Positions 23,611-32,577 of a DNA stretch of 64,000 nucleotides are shown here, piece after piece. The translations under genes and the position numbers were made by a program. The stretch is taken from positions 62,001-126,000 of the forward strand of contig NZ_JAUSUT010000001.1 of the NCBI RefSeq assembly GCF_030814215.1, written 5' to 3'. Position 1 is the stretch's first letter. Every line of letters starts with the position of its first letter. The notes beneath the pieces were generated by a model that had not been told where the DNA came from, searched no databases, and saw nothing but the letters and a program-made list of their open reading frames with translations. The stretch comes from Amycolatopsis thermophila. GTDB lineage: Bacteria > Actinomycetota > Actinomycetes > Mycobacteriales > Pseudonocardiaceae.

Positions 23611-24405
23611 TCAGGGCACGATCGAGTCCACGTATCCGCCGTCCACGCGCACCGCCGCGCCGGTCGTGGCCGACGCCAGCGGTGAACCGAGGTACACCAC
23701 CATGTTCGCGATCTCCTCGGGTTCGATCAGGCGCTGCAGCAACGACTGCGGCCGGTGTTCGCGCATGAACCGCCGCTGCGCCTCGTCCCACGGCAGGTCG
23801 CGGTCGACCAGCTGGTACACGAAGTCCTCGACACCGCCGGTGTGCGTGGGACCGGCGATCACGGCGTTGACGGTCACCCCGGTGCCCGCGGCGGCCTTGG
23901 CGAAACCGCGGGACACGCCCAGCAGAGCCGTTTTCGACATGCCGTAGTGGATCATCTCGGCGGGGATGACGATCGCCGAGTCGCTCGCGATGTACTGGAC
24001 GCGGCCCCAGCCGCGCTCGGTCATGCCCGGCAGGTAGGCGCGGGTCAGCCGCACCGCGGCGAGCACGTTGACCTCGAAGTACCGGCGCCACTCGTCGTCG
24101 GTGATCGCCAGCGGCTCCGCGGCGCCGAAGATACCGAGGTTGTTGACCAGGACGTCGGCCCGCGGCAGCTGGTCCACCACGTCGCGAGCGCCCTGCTCGG
24201 TCGCGATGTCGGCGACCACCGGCACCACCTGGGCGTCGGGCACCTCGGCCGTCAGCTGCTCGACGGCCTTCGTGACGGACCCCTCGCTGCGCCCGTTGAC
24301 GGCGACGCGGGCCCCCGCCCGCGCCAGACCGAGCGCGATCGCGGCCCCGATGCCCTGCGTGGAGCCGGTGACCAGGGCGGTCTTGCCGGTGAGATCCAGG
24401 TGCAT
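23611..24405 (-). CDS. Short-chain dehydrogenase/reductase
   Basis: A 264-aa classical SDR: the cofactor motif TGSTQGIGAAIALG (residues about 13-26), the NNLG strand motif, a catalytic YGMSK (Tyr near 152, Lys near 156) and the C-terminal GGYVDS. It uses NAD(P) to oxidise or reduce an unknown alcohol or ketone. It is probably co-transcribed with the NDH-2-like gene. The start at ATG 24405 follows GGGGGAGGGACTC. Confidence 0.85.
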   Translation of the reverse strand: MHLDLTGKTALVTGSTQGIGAAIALGLARAGARVAVNGRSEGSVTKAVEQLTAEVPDAQVVPVVADIATEQGARDVVDQLPRADVLVNNLGIFGAAEPLAITDDEWRRYFEVNVLAAVRLTRAYLPGMTERGWGRVQYIASDSAIVIPAEMIHYGMSKTALLGVSRGFAKAAAGTGVTVNAVIAGPTHTGGVEDFVYQLVDRDLPWDEAQRRFMREHRPQSLLQRLIEPEEIANMVVYLGSPLASATTGAAVRVDGGYVDSIVP

Positions 24406-24629
24406 GAGTCCCTCCCCCAGCGATCGTAGGGGCGGCCGCGCGGCACCGCAGGACGAGCGACCACCCCGGCGGACCCTGGCAGCCCGCCGGGGCCCGGCCG
24501 GCAGCGCGCGTACCTCGAGAGTTCCCTTGCGAACAGCCGGAAGTTGCACCTCGGCCAGCTGCCGCCGGCCGGTCACGTCGGGAAGGGGTTTCCCGGCGGC
24601 ACAAGGGTTTTCTACACGGCGGCGGGGTG

Positions 24630-24842
24630 TCAGAGGAGGCCGCGGCGGGCGGCCCAGACGACGGCCTGGATCGGCGCCACGAACCCCAGGCGGTCGCAGA
24701 CGGCGCGCAGCCGCCGTCGCACCGTGCGTTCCGACAGGTCCAGCCGCCGGCCGATGGCGTCCAGCGGCAACCCGTCGGCGAGCAGCTCCAGCAGATCGAG
24801 ATCCGCGCGCGGCAACGTGCCGGGCCGCTGAGCCGTCGTCAC
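24630..24842 (-). CDS. 70-aa stand-alone LuxR-type HTH protein, coupled to lutC
   Basis: A GTG at 24842 overlaps the lutC stop (GTGA). The 70-aa product is essentially one LuxR/GerE HTH: LPRADLDLLELLADGLPLDA, then GRRLDLSERTVRRRLRAVCD. There is no receiver or sensor domain. As the last gene of the rhamnose-lactate operon it could modulate that operon or another target. It is too short for a normal NarL-type regulator but keeps all four HTH helices. Nothing suggests that the longer upstream reading frame is coding. Confidence 0.65.
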   Translation of the reverse strand: MTTAQRPGTLPRADLDLLELLADGLPLDAIGRRLDLSERTVRRRLRAVCDRLGFVAPIQAVVWAARRGLL

Positions 24843-25435
24843 GACGACACCAGCAGCACGTGCAGCGTCCGCGGCCCGTGCACGCCCTCGACGCGGTTCA
24901 GCTCGATGTCGCTCGTCGCGCTGGGACCGCTGATCCAGGTCTGCGGGTGGCCCGGCGACAGGGCCGCCACGGCCTGCGGCACGCCGGGCACGATCTGGTC
25001 GGTCCGCAGCACGCACACGTGCCGGTCGGGCACCAGGCTGACCGCGCGGCGCCCCTGCCCCGGCCCGTGATCCAGCACGATCGTGCCGGTGGTCGCGATG
25101 GCCAGCGCGGCCAGCGTCACCACCGCGTCCAGCCGGTCCAGCTCGGCGGCGGACTGACCGGTGTCCGGCACCGCCCCCGGCACCGCCCAGGGGAAGCCGT
25201 CGGGCACCAGCACGGCTTCCGACGGCCCCAGTGCCGACGCGAGCGCCTCGGGCAGGGTGTCCGGCGTGCACCGCGTCAGCTCGGCCCGGTAGTCGACCAG
25301 CCGCTCGGCGAACAGCTCGACCACATCACCGGACGGCACGGACGACCGGTAACCCCGCGGGACCGGCGTCTCGGACCGGTCCGCCGAGGCCAGCGCCGAC
25401 CGCACCCGGCCCAGGATCTCCTCGCGCGCGCTCAT
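24839..25435 (-). CDS. lutC: LutC-like subunit of L-lactate oxidation complex
   Basis: A 198-aa LUD-domain protein (LutC/YkgG). The start MSAREEILGRVRSALA, the DAVVTLAALAIATTGTIVLD strand and the HVCVLRTDQIVPGVPQA core match the family. LutA, LutB and LutC together oxidise L-lactate to pyruvate. The start overlaps the lutB stop (ATGA). It acts in the cytoplasm, probably on lactate made from rhamnose-derived lactaldehyde. Confidence 0.88.
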   Translation of the reverse strand: MSAREEILGRVRSALASADRSETPVPRGYRSSVPSGDVVELFAERLVDYRAELTRCTPDTLPEALASALGPSEAVLVPDGFPWAVPGAVPDTGQSAAELDRLDAVVTLAALAIATTGTIVLDHGPGQGRRAVSLVPDRHVCVLRTDQIVPGVPQAVAALSPGHPQTWISGPSATSDIELNRVEGVHGPRTLHVLLVSS

Positions 25436-26892
25436 CGCCGACCCTCCCGCCGCCACCAGGATCGGAACGACTCCACCGGTGGCGCCGGCACGTCCCGCGC
25501 GTTGCTCCACAACGAACCCGGCCACGGCAGCCGTCCCAGGGCTCGCCGCCCGCCGGGCATCACCTTGCGCCCCACCCGGTTCAGCACCCGGCCGGCGAGG
25601 CCCATCCCCCGCTCGGCCCAGTTCAGGCGCCGCGCGTCGGCCAGCACCCACGACGCCGACTTCATCGCGACCGCCTCCGCCTTGGGCGAGGACCGGTGCG
25701 CGTCGACCACCTTCGCCCGCAGGTGCACCAGCACCTCGGGGATGTCGATCCGCACCGGGCAGGCGTCGAAACACGCGCCGCACAGGCTGGAGGCGTAGGG
25801 CAGCGAGTCGGTCTGCTCGTCCACCCCGGTGCCGCGCAGCAGCGGGTTCAGGATCGCCCCGATCGGGCCGGGGTAGACCGAGCCGTAGGCGTGCCCGCCG
25901 GTGCGCTCGTAGACCGGGCACACGTTCAGGCAGGCCGAGCACCGGATGCACCGCAGCGCCTGCCGTCCGACCTCGTCGGCCAGTGCGCGGGTGCGGCCGT
26001 TGTCCAGCAGCACGACGTGCGCCTCCTGGCCCTCGGTGGAACCGGACCACGTCGAGGTGTAGGGGTTCATCCGCTCCCCCGTGCTCGACCGCGGCAGCAG
26101 CTGCAGGAACACGTCGAGGTCGGACCACGTCGGCACGATCTTCTCGATCCCGACCACCGACACCAGCACCTCGGGCAGCGTCAGGCACATCCGCCCGTTG
26201 CCCTCGGACTCCACCACGACGAGCGTGCCGGACTCGGCGACGGCGAAGTTCGCGCCGGAGACGGCCATGCGCGCCCGCAGGAACTTCTCCCGCAGGTGCA
26301 GCCGGGCCGCGCCGGCGAGTTCGGCGGGCCGGTCGGACAGGTCGTCCGGCGCGGGCCGCCCGGCCGCGGCCATCCTGCTGCGGAAGATCTCCCGGATCTC
26401 CGCGCGGTTGCGGTGGATCGCGGGCACCAGGATGTGCGAGGGCAGGTCGTCGCCGAGCTGCACGATCAGCTCGGCCAGGTCGGTCTCCCACGCGGTGATG
26501 CCCTGCGCGGCGAGCGCCTCGTTGAGCCCGATCTCCTGGGTCGCCATCGACTTGACCTTCACCACCTCGTCGACGGCGTGCTGCCGCGCGATCGAGGCGA
26601 CGATCTCGCACGCCTCGGCCGCGTCGCGCGCCCAGTGCACGGTGGCGCCGCGGTCGGTCAGCGACTTCTCCAGCCGCAGCAGGTGCTCGTCGAGGTGGCG
26701 CAGCACGTTGTCCTTGATCGCCGCGCCCGCCAGGCGCAGCTCCTCCCAGTCGTCGACCTCGCCGACGACCGCGGCCCGCTTGGCCCGGATCGTTCCGGTG
26801 GCGTGCGCGAGGTTGCGGCGCAGCTGCGTGTCCGACAACGCCTCGCGCGCCGCCTTCGGAAAGGCGGGCATCCCCACGAAAGTGGCACTCAT
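25432..26892 (-). CDS. lutB: LutB-like iron-sulfur subunit of L-lactate oxidation complex
   Basis: A 486-aa protein with an N-terminal LUD domain (residues about 60-290) and a ferredoxin-like domain bearing two cysteine clusters: CIRCSACLNVCPVY (near 320) and CGACFDACPVRID (near 372), each able to hold a [4Fe-4S] cluster. The C-terminal LutB tail has WPGSLWSNARD. Electrons from lactate oxidation are thought to pass through these clusters. Overlaps lutA by 4 nt (ATGA). Confidence 0.9.
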   Translation of the reverse strand: MSATFVGMPAFPKAAREALSDTQLRRNLAHATGTIRAKRAAVVGEVDDWEELRLAGAAIKDNVLRHLDEHLLRLEKSLTDRGATVHWARDAAEACEIVASIARQHAVDEVVKVKSMATQEIGLNEALAAQGITAWETDLAELIVQLGDDLPSHILVPAIHRNRAEIREIFRSRMAAAGRPAPDDLSDRPAELAGAARLHLREKFLRARMAVSGANFAVAESGTLVVVESEGNGRMCLTLPEVLVSVVGIEKIVPTWSDLDVFLQLLPRSSTGERMNPYTSTWSGSTEGQEAHVVLLDNGRTRALADEVGRQALRCIRCSACLNVCPVYERTGGHAYGSVYPGPIGAILNPLLRGTGVDEQTDSLPYASSLCGACFDACPVRIDIPEVLVHLRAKVVDAHRSSPKAEAVAMKSASWVLADARRLNWAERGMGLAGRVLNRVGRKVMPGGRRALGRLPWPGSLWSNARDVPAPPVESFRSWWRREGRR

Positions 26893-27626
26893 GCGGCGTC
26901 CTCCGTTCCGGCGAGAACCTCGGCCAGATGCATCACCCGGACGCCGGTGCGCTGCCGCGACAACAGGCCGCCGATGTGCAGCAGGCACGAGTTGTCGCCG
27001 GCGACCAGCACCTCGGCCCCGGCCTCCAGCACGTGCCGCGCCTTGTCCGCGCCCATCGCGGTCGAGGTCTCCGCGTTCTTCACGGCGAACGTGCCGCCGA
27101 AGCCGCAGCACTCGGTGGCCGCGGGCAGCTCCACGAGGTCGAGCCCGCGCACCTCGCGCAGCAGCCGCAGCGGCCGGTCCCCGACGCCGAGCATCCGCAG
27201 CGAGTGGCACGTGGGGTGGTAGGTGACGCGGTGCGGGAAGTACGCGCCGACGTCGGTCACGCCGAGCACGTCGACCAGGAACTCGGTCAGCTCGTACACC
27301 TTCGGCGAGGTCCGGGCGACCGCCTCCCGCAGACGGGCGTCCCCGCTGCGCCGGGCGACGATCGAGTGCTGGTGGCGCGCCGAGCCCGCGCAGGACCCGG
27401 ACGGGGTCACGATCGCGTCGTAGCCGGCGAACGCGTCGACGAAGTTGCGCACCACCGGCACGGCCTCGTCGAGGTAGCCGGTGTTGACCATCGGCTGCGC
27501 GCAGCAGGTCTGGGCGGCCGGGAAGTCGGCCTCCACGCCGAGCCGCCGCAGCAGCGTGAACACCGCTTTGCCGGTGTCCGGGAACATCGTGTCGTTGATG
27601 CAGGTGACCTGTACGGCGACCTTCAT
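26889..27626 (-). CDS. lutA: LutA-like subunit of L-lactate oxidation complex
   Basis: A 245-aa CCG-domain protein with two cysteine-rich repeats: TCCAQPMVNTGY (near residue 40) and ECCGFGGTFAVKN (near 180), plus SGSCAGSARHQH and THPTC-like YHPTCHSLRMLG segments. These resemble the heterodisulfide-reductase/GlpC iron-sulfur fold. It functions with LutB and LutC in lactate oxidation. Start ATG 27626 overlaps the rhamnulokinase stop by 4 nt. Confidence 0.9.
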   Translation of the reverse strand: MKVAVQVTCINDTMFPDTGKAVFTLLRRLGVEADFPAAQTCCAQPMVNTGYLDEAVPVVRNFVDAFAGYDAIVTPSGSCAGSARHQHSIVARRSGDARLREAVARTSPKVYELTEFLVDVLGVTDVGAYFPHRVTYHPTCHSLRMLGVGDRPLRLLREVRGLDLVELPAATECCGFGGTFAVKNAETSTAMGADKARHVLEAGAEVLVAGDNSCLLHIGGLLSRQRTGVRVMHLAEVLAGTEDAA

Positions 27627-29092
27627 GCCACCACCCTCGAGTCGATTCGCGCGGCCGCCTCCGCCCACCCGGACTCGCGGCCCGACGGTTCGTACCGGCG
27701 GAGTTCGTGGGTTGCCCGGATCAGCGCGCGCATCGCGGCCAGGTCCGGCAGGTCCGCCCCCAGCGCGCGGGCCTGGACGAGCACGTTGCCCAATGCGGCG
27801 GCCTCGACCGGCCCGGCCAGCACCGGCACGCCGCAGGCGTCGGCCGTGAGCTGGCACAGCAGTTCGTTGCGGACGCCGCCACCGACGACGTGCACCACGT
27901 CGACCGGCCGTCCGGTCAGCTCCGAGGCCTGCCGCACGGTCCGGCGGTAGGCCAGCGCGAGGCTGTCCAGGATGCACCGGACCACCTCGCCCGGTGCCTC
28001 CGGCGGCCGCTGCCCGGTGTCCACGCAGGCCTGCCGGATCCGGGCCGGCATGTCGCCCGGCGGCAGGAAGACCGGCGCGTCGATGTCCACGACCGCGGAC
28101 AACGGCGGGACCCCGGCCGCCTGCGCGAGCACCTCCGGCAGCGACATCGGGGTGCCCTGCGCCTCCCAGGTGCGCAGCGACTCCGACAGCACCCACAGGC
28201 CCGTCACGTTGCGCAGGAACCGGATCGTGCCGTCGACACCGCCCTCGTTGGTGAAGTTGGCCGCCAGCGCCGAGTCACCCAGCTCGGGCGACTCCAGCTC
28301 GAGGCCGACCAGCGACCAGGTGCCGGAGGAGATGTAGGCGAAGTTGGTGCCCGGCTCGGCCGGCACCCCGACCACCGCCGACGCCGTGTCGTGCGAGCCG
28401 ACCGCGACCACCGGCAGCTCCGGCAACCCGAGCTCGGCGGCCAGATCGGGCAGCAGCGTGCCCACCACCGAACCAGGGTCGCGCAGCGGCGGCAGCAGCC
28501 GCGACGGGATCCCCAGCCGCGACGCCAGACCGGTCGCCCACTGACCGGACCGCACGTCGTAGAGCTGGGTGGTCGAGGCGTTGGTGCGTTCGGCGCCGCG
28601 CACCCCGGTCAGCCAGTAGTTCAGCAGGTCCGGGATCAGCAGCATCGTCTCGGCGGAGCCGAGATCGCGTTCGGCCAGCAGCTGGTACAGGGTGTTGAAC
28701 GGCAGTTGCTGCAGGCCGGTGATGTCGAACAGTTCCCGCGCCGGCACCACCTCCGCCACCCGCTGGGCGATGCCGTCGGTGCGCGAGTCCCGGTAGTTGA
28801 CGGGGTTGCCCAGCAGTGCGCCCGAGGCGTCGAGCAACCCGTAGTCCACGGCCCACGAGTCTATGCCGAGTCCGGCCAGTTCACCTCCCCGCTGCGCGGC
28901 CTGGATGCCGGTCAGCATCTCCCGGTACAGGCCGAGGATGTCCCAGTGCAGGGTCGACCCACCCCCGTGGGCGACGCGCACGCCACCGTTGGGGAACCGG
29001 TGCACCTCCTCGACGGACAGCACACCGGGCCCCACGGCGCCCGCCATGACGCGCCCGCTGGAGGCGCCCAGGTCGACGGCCGCCAGGCGCAT
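27623..29092 (-). CDS. rhaB: Rhamnulokinase (FGGY family)
   Basis: A 489-aa sugar kinase. The N-terminal phosphate loop MRLAAVDLGASSGRVM, the FGGY substrate segment GIDSWAVDYGLLD (near residue 78, with catalytic Asp), YISSGTWSLVG and the ATP-site VVGGGVRNELLCQLTADA fit RhaB, which phosphorylates L-rhamnulose at O1. Start ATG 29092 shares one base with the preceding stop (TGATG). Placement between rhamnose enzymes and the importer supports the assignment over other FGGY kinases. Confidence 0.9.
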   Translation of the reverse strand: MRLAAVDLGASSGRVMAGAVGPGVLSVEEVHRFPNGGVRVAHGGGSTLHWDILGLYREMLTGIQAAQRGGELAGLGIDSWAVDYGLLDASGALLGNPVNYRDSRTDGIAQRVAEVVPARELFDITGLQQLPFNTLYQLLAERDLGSAETMLLIPDLLNYWLTGVRGAERTNASTTQLYDVRSGQWATGLASRLGIPSRLLPPLRDPGSVVGTLLPDLAAELGLPELPVVAVGSHDTASAVVGVPAEPGTNFAYISSGTWSLVGLELESPELGDSALAANFTNEGGVDGTIRFLRNVTGLWVLSESLRTWEAQGTPMSLPEVLAQAAGVPPLSAVVDIDAPVFLPPGDMPARIRQACVDTGQRPPEAPGEVVRCILDSLALAYRRTVRQASELTGRPVDVVHVVGGGVRNELLCQLTADACGVPVLAGPVEAAALGNVLVQARALGADLPDLAAMRALIRATHELRRYEPSGRESGWAEAAARIDSRVVA

Positions 29093-30513
29093 CACACCTT
29101 CACCACGCGCAGCTCGAGGCCGACCAGATCGGCCACGGCCTCCAGTTCGGCCACGCGGTGCCCGGTGCCCAGCGCCCAGTGGTGGTCGACGCCGGTGCCC
29201 GACCAGGCGTCGGTCCACTCCCCCGGGTCGCAGCCGAAGTCCACCCGGGAGGTGGTGTTGCCGATGCCCAGCAGCGGACCGGGCACGACCTCGCCCTCGG
29301 AGGCGACCAGGACGAACCGCCCGTCCCGCTCCTGGCCGAGGCCGAGCAGGGTGACCGGGCCGTGCTTGACGTCGAACTCGACGGACACGCCCCAGCCGCG
29401 CTTGCCGTGGTAGACGCCGAGTCCGCGCAGCAGTGGCTTGCGCGCGCTGATCGCCAGGTGCGCCGGCCCGTCGTGACCCATCTCGACCACGTTGTCCCGG
29501 AAGTTCAGCGCCTGCAGCTCGGTGAACGAGCCGCCCGCGCCGAGCCGGTCCATGATCAGCATCGCCAGCGAGTTGCGCAGCTCGTACTCCCCCGCCGCCG
29601 GGATGCCGCGCGCGGTGAGCAGCGAGGCGCCGAGGATGAACCCGGCGCCGACGCGCTCGTGGGTCTCACCGTCCAGTCCCCGGTGGTAGTAGGCCAGGGA
29701 GTCCAGCGAGAAGTCCTCGACCAGCCGGTCCAGCGCCACCGACACCTTCGCGCCCCACGCGAAGTCGTCCTCGACGACCGAGTCGTCCAGGTCGAAGATC
29801 TCCCGCGCGAGGTCCATCCGCGCCCGGGTCTCGTCGTCGGTGACCTTCTCGACCCGCACCCGCAGGTCGTCGATCTCCAGGATCTCCACGTGACCGCCGA
29901 GCTGGGCGGACACCAGGGTCGGGTCGGTGGAGACGTCCATCATGCCCGGGTAGAGGTGGCCGAGCAGGCCGTGCCGCCCGTGCCGGAGCGCGGCGCGCAC
30001 CCCGGCGGCGGAGATCCAGCGCTCGATGCGGGTCCAGGCCCGCTCGTCCTCCAGGTACCCGGACACCGACCGGAACTCGACCCCGACGCGACGGAAGGCG
30101 TTGGCCATCTCCGGCAGCGGGCAGGCACCGCAGTAGGCGAGCCAGGCCCCGGTGTCGAAGGTCGCGTGGTCCATCGCCTCCGTCGGCTGCAGGTTGATCA
30201 GCAGCACCGGCGAGCCGCTGCGCTGCGCGATCGGCGCCAGCATGCTGGAGGTCAGGTACGTGGTGAGGAAACCGATGATCAGGTCGCAGTCGGCGACCCG
30301 CAGCTTCTCCGCCGCGGCCGCGCCCTCGGCGGCGTCCGAGACGAACCCGGCGTCCACCACCTCGCAGTCCATTCCGGACAGCCGCTCGGCCACGCGCCGT
30401 GCGGAGGCCTGCAGCTGCGGCAGCAGCCCGGGGAACTGCGGCCAGTACGCGCCCAGGCCACCGGCCACCAGGCCGACGCGGGTGCGCCTCGGCGTGATCC
30501 GCTCCAGGGTCAT
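29092..30513 (-). CDS. L-fucose/L-arabinose isomerase-family protein
   Basis: A 473-aa protein of the fucose/arabinose isomerase fold: an N-terminal VGLVAGGLGAYWPQFPGLL, CDLIIGFLTTYLTSSMLAP (near residue 78), a metal-site glutamate region near GEYELRNSLAMLIMDRL, and a late HHWALGTGH histidine. It would interconvert an aldose and ketose with a divalent metal. The operon already encodes RhaI, so this enzyme may handle a second deoxy or pentose sugar, or a side product. Its specificity is not deducible. Ends 1 nt into rhaB. Confidence 0.78.
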   Translation of the reverse strand: MTLERITPRRTRVGLVAGGLGAYWPQFPGLLPQLQASARRVAERLSGMDCEVVDAGFVSDAAEGAAAAEKLRVADCDLIIGFLTTYLTSSMLAPIAQRSGSPVLLINLQPTEAMDHATFDTGAWLAYCGACPLPEMANAFRRVGVEFRSVSGYLEDERAWTRIERWISAAGVRAALRHGRHGLLGHLYPGMMDVSTDPTLVSAQLGGHVEILEIDDLRVRVEKVTDDETRARMDLAREIFDLDDSVVEDDFAWGAKVSVALDRLVEDFSLDSLAYYHRGLDGETHERVGAGFILGASLLTARGIPAAGEYELRNSLAMLIMDRLGAGGSFTELQALNFRDNVVEMGHDGPAHLAISARKPLLRGLGVYHGKRGWGVSVEFDVKHGPVTLLGLGQERDGRFVLVASEGEVVPGPLLGIGNTTSRVDFGCDPGEWTDAWSGTGVDHHWALGTGHRVAELEAVADLVGLELRVVKV

Positions 30514-30534
30514 GTCTCCCAGTCCTTTCCTGCG

Positions 30535-32571
30535 TCAGCGGAGGAAGGCGGCCGCGACACCCGCGTCGACGGGCACGTGCAGGCCGGTGGTGTGCGTGAG
30601 GTCGCCGCCGGTGAGCGCGAACACCGCCGCGGCCACGTGCTCGGGCAGCACTTCGCGCTTGAGGATGGTGCGCTGGGCGTAGAACTTGCCCAGGTCCTCC
30701 TCCGGCACGCCGTAGACCGCGGCGCGCTGCGCGCCCCAGCCGCCGGCGAAGATCCCGGAGCCGCGCACCACGCCGTCGGGGTTGACGCCGTTGACGCGGA
30801 TGCCGTGCTCGCCCAGCTCGGCGGCCAGCAGCCGGACCTGGTGCGCCTGGTCGGCCTTGGCCGCGCCGTAGGCGACGTTGTTCGGGCCGGCGAACACCGA
30901 GTTCTTCGAGGAGATGTAGACGATGTCGCCGCCGAGGCCCTGCGCGATCATCGCCTTCGCGGCGGCCTGGGAGACCAGGAACGAGCCCTTGGCCATCACG
31001 TCGTGCTGGAGGTCCCAGTCCTTCTCGGTGGTTTCCAGCAGCGGCTTGGAGATCGACAGGCCGGCGTTGTTGACGACCAGGTCGATGCCGCCGAACGCGA
31101 GCACGGTCGCGTCGACCGCACCGGCGACCGCATCGGCGTCGGTCACGTTCGCCACGACGGAGACGGCCTTGTCCGCCGACCCGATGCCCCGCGCGACCGC
31201 CTCGGCCGACTCCGCGTTGAGGTCGGCGATCGCCACGCACGCGCCTTCGGCGGCGAGCCGTTCGGCGATGGCGCGGCCGATGCCCGAACCGGCGCCGGTG
31301 ACCAGGGCGATCCGGCCGGCGAGGGGCTTGGGCTTGGGCATGCGCTGGAGCTTGGCCTCCTCCAGCGCCCAGTACTCGATGCGGAACTTCTCGCTCTCCG
31401 GGATCGGCGCGTAGCGGGAGACCGCTTCGGCGCCGCGCATCACGTTGATCGCGTTGACGTAGAACTCGCCGGCGACGCGCGCGGTCTGCTTGTCCTTGCC
31501 GAAGGAGAACATGCCGACGCCGGGCACGAGCACGATCGCCGGGTCGGCGCCGCGCATCGCGGGGCTGTCCGGGGTGGCGTGCCGCTCGTAGTAGGCGCGG
31601 TAGTCCTCGCGGTAGGCCTGGTGCAGTTCCCTCAGCCGCGCGACGACGTCCGCCAGCGGCGCGGTCGCGGGGAGGTCGACCACGAGCGGGCGGACCTTGG
31701 TGCGCAGGAAGTGGTCCGGGCACGAGGTGCCGAGCGCGGCCAGCGGCTGCAGCTTCTCCCGGGACAGGAACTCCAGCACCACGTCGCTGTCGGTGTAGTG
31801 CCCCACCTGACGCTGGTCGGTCGACGCCAGTCCGCGGATCACCGGTGCGAGCGCGGCGGCTCGCGCGCGGCGCTCCGCCTCGGGCAGCGGCTCGAAGCCG
31901 GGAACCACCGGGCCGAACGGCTCGGCGCTGCCCCGCTCGGCGAGGAACTTCTCCGCGGTGCGGATGATCTCCAGGGAGTTCTTCTGGCACTCCTGCGAGG
32001 TCTCGCCCCACGCGGTGATGCCGTGCCCGCCCAGGATCACGCCGATCGCCTGCGGGTTGGCCTTCTTGACGGCCGCGATGTCCAGGCCCAGCTGGAACCC
32101 GGGGCGGCGCCAGTCGACCCACACCACGCGGTCGCCGAAGCACTCCTTGGTCAGCGCGGGCCCGTCGGCGGCGGTGGCCAGCGCGATGCCCGAGTCCGGG
32201 TGCAGGTGATCCACGTGCGGAGCCTCGACCAGGCCGTGCATCGCGGTGTCGATCGACGGCGCGGCGCCACCACGGCCGTGCAGGCAGTAGTCGAACGCGG
32301 CGACCATCTCGTCCTCGCGCTCGACGCCGGGGTAGACGTCGACGAGGGCGCGCAGGCGGTCCAGCCGCAGCACGGCCAGCCCGGCCTCGGTGAGCGTGCC
32401 CAGGTCACCCCCGGATCCCTTGACCCACAACAGGTCCGTCGGCTGCCCGGTGACGGGGTCGGTCTCGCTGCCCTTGGCCGAGGTGTTGCCCCCGGCGTAG
32501 TTGGTGTTGCGCGGGTCGGCGCCGAGGGCGTTGCTGCGCTGGATGAGTTCGGCGGCGGGATTGTTCGTCAT
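30535..32571 (-). CDS. rhaD: Bifunctional rhamnulose-1-phosphate aldolase/lactaldehyde dehydrogenase
   Basis: A 678-aa fusion known in rhamnose regulons as RhaEW. Residues about 15-400 are a class II aldolase domain with the zinc-binding HLHPDSGIALA and a GGHGITAWG loop. Residues about 425-678 are an SDR domain with VTGAGSGIGRAIAERLAAEG and the catalytic YGAAK. The aldolase splits L-rhamnulose-1-phosphate into dihydroxyacetone phosphate and L-lactaldehyde; the SDR then oxidises lactaldehyde to lactate. Placed between the isomerases and followed downstream by LutABC. Confidence 0.9.
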   Translation of the reverse strand: MTNNPAAELIQRSNALGADPRNTNYAGGNTSAKGSETDPVTGQPTDLLWVKGSGGDLGTLTEAGLAVLRLDRLRALVDVYPGVEREDEMVAAFDYCLHGRGGAAPSIDTAMHGLVEAPHVDHLHPDSGIALATAADGPALTKECFGDRVVWVDWRRPGFQLGLDIAAVKKANPQAIGVILGGHGITAWGETSQECQKNSLEIIRTAEKFLAERGSAEPFGPVVPGFEPLPEAERRARAAALAPVIRGLASTDQRQVGHYTDSDVVLEFLSREKLQPLAALGTSCPDHFLRTKVRPLVVDLPATAPLADVVARLRELHQAYREDYRAYYERHATPDSPAMRGADPAIVLVPGVGMFSFGKDKQTARVAGEFYVNAINVMRGAEAVSRYAPIPESEKFRIEYWALEEAKLQRMPKPKPLAGRIALVTGAGSGIGRAIAERLAAEGACVAIADLNAESAEAVARGIGSADKAVSVVANVTDADAVAGAVDATVLAFGGIDLVVNNAGLSISKPLLETTEKDWDLQHDVMAKGSFLVSQAAAKAMIAQGLGGDIVYISSKNSVFAGPNNVAYGAAKADQAHQVRLLAAELGEHGIRVNGVNPDGVVRGSGIFAGGWGAQRAAVYGVPEEDLGKFYAQRTILKREVLPEHVAAAVFALTGGDLTHTTGLHVPVDAGVAAAFLR

Positions 32572-32577
32572 GGTGGT

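Noticed and set aside
24843..25271. Longer N-terminal extension of the 70-aa LuxR-type protein
   Set aside because: The extension overlaps lutC in another frame and is low-complexity Arg/Gly/Ala; the GTGA overlap marks the real start.
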